Positions 59,676 through 64,000 of a DNA stretch of 64,000 nt are shown here, piece by piece. Location: positions 186,001 to 250,000 of the forward strand of contig NZ_AAYB01000003.1 in the NCBI RefSeq assembly GCF_000169435.1, written 5' to 3'. The stretch is from Roseobacter sp. CCS2. Lineage in GTDB: Bacteria; Pseudomonadota; Alphaproteobacteria; Rhodobacterales; Rhodobacteraceae. Made by a program: the position numbers and the translations under genes. The notes under the pieces were generated by a model, which was given only the letters and a program-made list of their open reading frames with translations, had not been told where the DNA came from and did not search any database. Position 1 is the stretch's first letter, and every line of letters starts with the position of its first letter.

Positions 59676-60725
59676 ATGATAGATGAGACCACGACAGAAT
59701 TGCGCCGCGGATGGACGACGGGGGCCTGCGCGACAGCCGCCACAAAAGCGGCGCTGATGCGGCTATGGGGCGGGGCCTTTCCGCGTGAGGTAGGAATTAC
59801 GCTGCCCAAGGGGGAAACACCGGTGTTTCCTGTGGTCTTCGCCGAAGCAGGCGACGATTGGGCGCGTGTCGGGATTACCAAAGATGCCGGTGACGATCCG
59901 GATGTCACGCATGGCGCACTGATTGTCGTGACTGTGTCAGCCTCTGCCGGTGGTATCGTCTTTCGCGCGGGTGAGGGTGTGGGTATGGTCACAAAGGCGG
60001 GTTTGCCCATTGGTGTTGGTGAACCTGCCATCAACCCGGTGCCGCGCGAGATGATGATCGGCGTTGTGCACGCCATGGCAGATCAGTTTACCCAGTCACC
60101 TGATATCAAGATCGAAGTGTCCGTGCCCGGCGGGCGCGACCTTGCGCTCAAGACATGGAATCCCCGGTTGGGGATCGAAGGGGGTATTTCCATTCTGGGT
60201 ACAACCGGCGTGGTTCGCCCGTTCAGTTGTGCTGCCTGGATCGCCTCAATCCACCGCGGTATTGATGTTGCCCGCGCCGAAGGCTTGCTGCATGTTGCAG
60301 GCTGTACGGGGGCCACATCCGAGAAAACGGTGCAGGCGCTTTATGACCTGCCGGATCATGCCATGCTGGATATGGGCGACTTTGCGGGGGGTATGCTGAA
60401 GTATCTGCTGAAGCATCCGATTGGGCGGGTGACGGTTGGTGGGGGTATTGGCAAAATGACCAAGCTGGCGCAGGGCGCGGTGGATTTGCATTCCGGGCGC
60501 AGTCAGGTGGATTTTTCCCAATTGGCTGATATGGCGGGCGACCGGCGTGTGGCAGATGCCAATACCGCGCTAGAGGCTTATGAAATTTGCGGGGCTGCAT
60601 TGGCCGATAAGGTTGCCATGGGCGCGTTGGCACGGTTAGAAGATCGGTTCGGATCGCCGGACATTTCGTTTGATATTGTCGTGATTGATCGTAAGGGCAC
60701 CATTATCGCGAGGGCTGGCGCATGA
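59676..60725 (+). CDS. cbiD: Cobalt-precorrin-5B C1-methyltransferase
   Basis: C-1 methylation of the corrin ring. The 349-residue protein starts MIDETTTELRRGWTTGACATAATKAAL, the family N-terminal signature, with VGEPAINPVPREM and GGISILGTTGVVRPFS further on. This is the anaerobic-route counterpart of CobF; together with CobK and CobB it indicates a mixed pathway. Its start overlaps a 30-codon upstream frame by ATGA. The stop overlaps cobK by 4 nt. Confidence 0.93.
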   Translation: MIDETTTELRRGWTTGACATAATKAALMRLWGGAFPREVGITLPKGETPVFPVVFAEAGDDWARVGITKDAGDDPDVTHGALIVVTVSASAGGIVFRAGEGVGMVTKAGLPIGVGEPAINPVPREMMIGVVHAMADQFTQSPDIKIEVSVPGGRDLALKTWNPRLGIEGGISILGTTGVVRPFSCAAWIASIHRGIDVARAEGLLHVAGCTGATSEKTVQALYDLPDHAMLDMGDFAGGMLKYLLKHPIGRVTVGGGIGKMTKLAQGAVDLHSGRSQVDFSQLADMAGDRRVADANTALEAYEICGAALADKVAMGALARLEDRFGSPDISFDIVVIDRKGTIIARAGA

Positions 60726-61444
60726 CATTACTGCTGTTGGGGGGCACGAACGAGGCACGTCAAATCGCCACGCATTTGCAAGGTCATGATGCTGTGATCT
60801 CGCTTGCGGGCGCGACAAGACATCCGCAAGAGCAGCCCTTGCCGACCCGTGTTGGCGGGTTTGGTGGTGAGGCAGGGTTTATCAGCTATCTGCAAGAGGC
60901 CGGGATCACCGCTGTGCTGGATGCAACACACCCTTATGCCCAGCAGATCACGGTGCGCACAGCGCAGGTGTGCCGCGCACACGGATTGCCCTATGTTCAG
61001 TTTTTACGTCCGCCTTGGACCCCGGAACCCGGTGACCAATGGGTCGAAATCAGCGCAGAGTCTGACGCGGTTGACTATATCCCGCGCGGGTCCGTCGTGT
61101 TTCTTGGGACAGGTCGGCAGACCTTACATCGGTTTGCCAACTTGGAAGGCTGCGAAGTGGTCTGCCGCCAGATTGACCCGCCGACCGAACCTTTCCCCTT
61201 TGTCGGGGGGCAGTATCTTTTCGGTCGGCCGCCATTTTCGGTTGAAGATGAAATCGCGCTGTTTCAGGATCTTGGTGTTGATTTTCTCGTCGTCAAAAAT
61301 GCAGGTGGCGCGCCAAGCCGGACCAAGCTGACAGCGGCACGGCAGTTGGGTCTGCCTGTTTTGATGATCGCGAGACCTGCGCCAGGAGATTGGCCTGTGG
61401 TCGAAAGCATCAACGATGCTTTGGCGTGGGTGCGCGCATTGTGA
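60722..61444 (+). CDS. cobK: Precorrin-6A reductase
   Basis: NADPH-dependent reduction of the corrin macrocycle. The 240-residue protein has LLLGGTNEARQIATHL at the start (dinucleotide-binding), DATHPYAQQIT (about 63-73), LRPPWTPEPGDQW, VFLGTGRQ (about 122-129) and the terminal NAGGAPSRTKLTAARQLGLPVLMI. It overlaps cbiD (ATGA) and its stop overlaps the glycosylase start (GTGA), so the genes are translationally coupled. Confidence 0.93.
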   Translation: MTLLLLGGTNEARQIATHLQGHDAVISLAGATRHPQEQPLPTRVGGFGGEAGFISYLQEAGITAVLDATHPYAQQITVRTAQVCRAHGLPYVQFLRPPWTPEPGDQWVEISAESDAVDYIPRGSVVFLGTGRQTLHRFANLEGCEVVCRQIDPPTEPFPFVGGQYLFGRPPFSVEDEIALFQDLGVDFLVVKNAGGAPSRTKLTAARQLGLPVLMIARPAPGDWPVVESINDALAWVRAL

Positions 61445-62070
61445 AAGAACGCATTATTCGGTCGGACGCCTGTGTTGCAGAGGGGGCGGCATGGTTATGC
61501 GCGCGCGATCCTCGGTTTGCGCAAGCGATAAATGATTTGCCACCCTTGCCTTTACGGTTGAAGCCAGATGGGTTTGCCGAACTGCTCAGTGCGATTGTCA
61601 GTCAGCAGGTCAGCGTGGCGTCGGCAAGTGCGATTTGGGGGCGCTTGCAAGAGGCCGGGATGACGACACCCGCAGCTGTGGCACGCTCCAGCGAAGAAGA
61701 TTTGCGCGCGCTTGGCCTAAGCCGACAGAAAGCCAAATACGCGCGCGCGCTTGCCACCGCACAGATCGACTATGATGCGTTGCGCCGCATGCCTGCGCAT
61801 GAGGTAATCAAGACACTTACCGCAGTGCCCGGTATTGGCGCGTGGACTGCTGAGATTTACGCGATGTTTTCGCTGGGCCGCGCGGATGTGTTTGCGCCAG
61901 GTGATCTGGCCTTGCAGGAGGCCGCGAAGCTTATTTTTGATTTGCCCGCACGCCCCAAGGAAAAGAACTTTCGCGTGATGGCCGATGCATGGTCCCCGTG
62001 GCGGTCGGTTGCAGCCCGGATCATGTGGGCCTACTACAAGCAACACAAACAAAGGGAAGGCATCAGATGA
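61441..62070 (+). CDS. DNA-3-methyladenine glycosylase (AlkA/HhH type)
   Basis: Base-excision glycosylase of 209 residues. The helix-hairpin-helix and catalytic region is TLTAVPGIGAWTAEIYAMFSLGRADVFAPGDLALQEAA, seen at about residues 125-163 with the catalytic Asp in PGDLA (about 155). LLSAIVSQQVSVASASAIW is the usual N-terminal helix pair. It removes alkylated bases. The GTG at 61441 overlaps the cobK stop and its own end overlaps the esterase by ATGA, so a repair gene is embedded in a cobalamin run. Confidence 0.9.
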   Translation: MKERIIRSDACVAEGAAWLCARDPRFAQAINDLPPLPLRLKPDGFAELLSAIVSQQVSVASASAIWGRLQEAGMTTPAAVARSSEEDLRALGLSRQKAKYARALATAQIDYDALRRMPAHEVIKTLTAVPGIGAWTAEIYAMFSLGRADVFAPGDLALQEAAKLIFDLPARPKEKNFRVMADAWSPWRSVAARIMWAYYKQHKQREGIR

Positions 62071-62735
62071 CACGAGCTTTGGACGCCCAGCGGCGCGAAC
62101 CGGTATCAGGTGAAACACGGTCTTGCGTGGTGTTTTTGCATGGCTATGGGGCCAATGCAGCCGATCTGATTGGTCTGGCTGATCCTTTGGGTGAACATAT
62201 GCCAGATACGCTGTTTATCTCGCCAGATGCACCGGAGGAATGCGCTGGTGCGCCGATGGGCCGTCAATGGTTCCCGATCCCGTGGATTGACGGGTCAAGC
62301 GAGGAAGAAAGCAAGCTTGGGCTGGACCGTGCCGCGGCGGATCTGGATGCCTTTCTGGATGGTGTGATGGTTGATGAAGATCTGTTGCCTGAACAGGTGA
62401 TGGTGCTTGGCTTTTCGCAAGGGACGATGATGGCGCTGCATGTTGTGCCCCGCCGCGAGGATCCGATTGCAGGGATCGTTGCGTTTTCGGGGCGTTTGCT
62501 TGAGCCAGAGCTGCTGGCCGATGAAACACAAAGCCGCCCGCCAGTGTTGCTGATCCATGGGGATGCAGATGATGTGGTGCCGCCACAATCACTGCCGCAA
62601 GCAGCCGAAGCTTTGCAAGAAGCAGGCTGGAAAGAAGTCTATGCACATATCATGAAGGACACAGGACACGGCATTGCGCCAGACGGCCTGTCAGTTGCAT
62701 TGGCGTTCATGCGTGATAGGTTAGGTCTGAGTTGA
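62067..62735 (+). CDS. Carboxylesterase/phospholipase family alpha/beta hydrolase
   Basis: A 222-residue hydrolase of the small carboxylesterase (YpfH-like) group. The oxyanion region is VVFLHGYGANAADLIGLADPL (about 22-42), the nucleophile Ser lies in LGFSQGTMMAL (about 113-123), Asp in HGDADDVVPPQS (about 168-179) and His in DTGHGIAPDGL (about 201-211). All of the triad is therefore present. Start at 62067 overlaps the glycosylase stop by 4 nt. The substrate is unknown. Confidence 0.9.
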   Translation: MTRALDAQRREPVSGETRSCVVFLHGYGANAADLIGLADPLGEHMPDTLFISPDAPEECAGAPMGRQWFPIPWIDGSSEEESKLGLDRAAADLDAFLDGVMVDEDLLPEQVMVLGFSQGTMMALHVVPRREDPIAGIVAFSGRLLEPELLADETQSRPPVLLIHGDADDVVPPQSLPQAAEALQEAGWKEVYAHIMKDTGHGIAPDGLSVALAFMRDRLGLS

Positions 62736-62836
62736 TAGGAGGATGTTTTGTTGTCTTCTGTTAAGTGTTCCTTACCGATTGAATGCAATTTTGCGGCACG
62801 GGGTGATTGGGCCCTGTTGGCAGGACGGGTCTAGAA

Positions 62837-63559
62837 ATGCACAGCCCCATCGTTTCACTTTTGGGCCCAAAAGACCGGTTGGGCTGGTTTCTTCGGTATG
62901 CAATCTTGGCGCTGGGGGTCATCGGTACTGTTTTTGCGCATGATGTGATCATGGATAACGCATTTCACGGTGACACGGCCCAGTATCTTGGTGCGATGAT
63001 CATGATAGGTTTGCCGCTTTATGCTGTGGCGACCGGTATCATGGCTGATATGGGCCGTTTGCGCGTGCAGTTGATCCAGGCTAGCGAAACCGATCAAATG
63101 ACCGGCCTTTTGCAACGCCAGCATTTTATTCGCCGCACCGAACGGAAGCTGCAGCAAACCGGTACTTTGTTGATGCTTGATATTGATGGGTTGGGACAGA
63201 TCAACGCCAAACATGACCATCACGCAGGCGATCTGTGCCTGATGGCGCTAGCGATCCGTTTGCGTGAAGTGACGCGCGACACTGATATTGTCGGGCGCAT
63301 TGATGGGGCAACAATTGCTGTCTATCTGCCGGGCACACCCTTGGACGCAGGCCGCGCTGTGGCCGAACGTCTTGCACAGGGTATTCAGGTCACAACAGGC
63401 AAGACGCGTTTTGAAGTCACCGTTTCCGTCGGTGTGGCTTTGGCAGACGGCGACACCCCACTGGCGCGCCTGATGCAACAGGCCGAGGCTGCATTGTTGC
63501 GCGCCAAAGCGCGGGGTCGGGCGCAGGTGATGATGTCAGACGGTCAGCTTGCAGCGTAA
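62837..63559 (+). CDS. Membrane GGDEF-domain protein with degenerate active site
   Basis: A 240-residue protein with two N-terminal hydrophobic segments (about 19-34 and 50-70) and a cytoplasmic GGDEF-type domain (about 84-235). The early motif DQMTGLLQRQHF and MLDIDGLGQINAKHDHHAGDLCL are recognisable. The active-site position reads GRIDGATIAVYL (153-164), so GGDEF is replaced by DGATI and the metal/substrate acidic pair is lost. It is thus unlikely to make cyclic-di-GMP and may act as a receptor or regulator. The start at 62837 gives a sensible N-terminus. Confidence 0.82.
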   Translation: MHSPIVSLLGPKDRLGWFLRYAILALGVIGTVFAHDVIMDNAFHGDTAQYLGAMIMIGLPLYAVATGIMADMGRLRVQLIQASETDQMTGLLQRQHFIRRTERKLQQTGTLLMLDIDGLGQINAKHDHHAGDLCLMALAIRLREVTRDTDIVGRIDGATIAVYLPGTPLDAGRAVAERLAQGIQVTTGKTRFEVTVSVGVALADGDTPLARLMQQAEAALLRAKARGRAQVMMSDGQLAA

Positions 63560-63599
63560 GCCGCATCCGGCGCGCAGTTTTTGTCGCATATTCTGGGGG

Positions 63600-63627
63600 T
63601 TGTCACATTTCTGACGCGATATATAGT
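63600..63627 (+). promoter_or_regulatory. Candidate promoter of the HNH endonuclease gene
   Basis: TTGTCA (63600-63605) and TATAGT (63622-63627) are separated by 16 bp, near-consensus for a sigma-70-type promoter. A 7-bp inverted repeat (TGCGGGA/TCCCGCA, 63643-63672) follows in the probable 5' UTR. Confidence 0.45.
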
Positions 63628-63694
63628 CCACCATAAGAAGAATGCGGGACTGCCGCTTTGACTGTTCCCGCACAGCCTATTTGGGGTGTGACCT

Positions 63695-64000
63695 ATGACG
63701 CAGACGGAATTCAGAACTGACTTTGTGCGAGAGCCGGGTGCGCTCAAGCATTATCCTGCGTTGGTGCTGAACGCGGACTATCGTCCGCTGTCTTATTACC
63801 CGCTGTCGCTATGGCCATGGCAAGAGGCGGTAAAGGCCGCTTGGTTGGACCGTGTCGATATCGTCAGCGAATATGATGAGGTCGTGCGCAGCCCCTCGAC
63901 CGTGATCAAAATCCCATCCGTCGTGGTGTTGAAAGACTATGTAAGACCGCAAAAACAAGTGGCGTTCACCCGCTTCAATCTTTTCCTGCGGGATGAGTTC
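63695..64000 (+). CDS. HNH endonuclease (N-terminal part, 3' end outside window)
   Basis: The first 102 codons are visible, starting MTQTEFRTDFVREPGALKHYPALVLNADYRPLSYYPLSLWPWQEAVKAAW, and the frame stays open to the window edge. The stretch PALVLNADYRPLSYYPLSLWPW and the following FTRFNLFLRDEF are the characteristic N-terminal part of a conserved bacterial HNH endonuclease family (the HNH residues themselves lie downstream). Function is uncertain; some members are linked to DNA repair or general nuclease roles. Confidence 0.85.
   Translation, partial: MTQTEFRTDFVREPGALKHYPALVLNADYRPLSYYPLSLWPWQEAVKAAWLDRVDIVSEYDEVVRSPSTVIKIPSVVVLKDYVRPQKQVAFTRFNLFLRDEF

Overview
The window looks like a chromosomal segment of a Rhodobacterales (roseobacter-type) alphaproteobacterium with moderately high GC, perhaps near Loktanella/Yoonia (genus is a guess from memory). 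Pointers are a gene-transfer-agent (GTA) style endolysin/holin pair, a chain gltA-gltX-comEC-lexA-moeA-moaC-trpC-trpD-trpG//trpE-ppiD of the kind I recall from Rhodobacteraceae, an alphaproteobacterial LexA box (GTTC-N7-GTTC), a B12-dependent ribonucleotide reductase and an aerobic/anaerobic mixture of cobalamin genes. About 70 protein genes are densely packed, with many ATGA start/stop overlaps. I see one tRNA and no rRNA, CRISPR array, insertion sequence or intact prophage.

Layout. 1-8.4 kb: acyltransferase, murI, argC, ccmE, then a three-gene lysis cassette, then ccmF-ccmH, an enoyl-CoA hydratase and a GNAT. 8.4-25.7 kb: gltA, gltX, comEC, lexA (with LexA box), moeA, moaC, trpC, ung, trpD, trpG, a divergent deacetylase-like gene, trpE, ppiD, an aminotransferase and gpt. 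25.7-28.5 kb: fabI, pdxH, a double cold-shock-domain protein, a DUF192 protein and tRNA-Pro(UGG). 28.6-35 kb: a looser region with a glycosyltransferase, a poly-Asp small membrane protein, about 830 bp with no convincing gene, nrdJ, and a lone Cas2/SinR-like small protein between two intrinsic terminators. 35-44.6 kb: a KefB-type antiporter, a minus-strand run fur-eamA-eno-GNAT-DUF7002-cupin, phzF, GNAT, tyrS. 44.6-52 kb: anmK, an outer-membrane barrel, a PEP-mutase-like enzyme, an aminotransferase, soxR with its operator and a divergent VOC gene, a YjbR protein and a Hint-domain protein. 52-56 kb: cysS-cimA-phytoene-synthase-like. 56-62.7 kb: MFS, cobB, cobA and, divergently, cbiD-cobK-DNA glycosylase-esterase. 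62.8-64 kb: a degenerate GGDEF protein and the start of an HNH endonuclease.

The most notable signals are regulatory. A 14-codon ORF with 6 Ile and 4 Cys codons lies just upstream of cysS (Cys-tRNA ligase) and cimA (Ile synthesis). A strong hairpin plus U7 tract, with two tandem Trp codons in its loop, sits 22 nt upstream of trpG. A nearly perfect SoxR box lies between soxR and a small Cys-containing ORF plus a VOC gene. A CtrA-like site precedes comEC, which together with the lysis cassette suggests links to both GTA release and DNA uptake.
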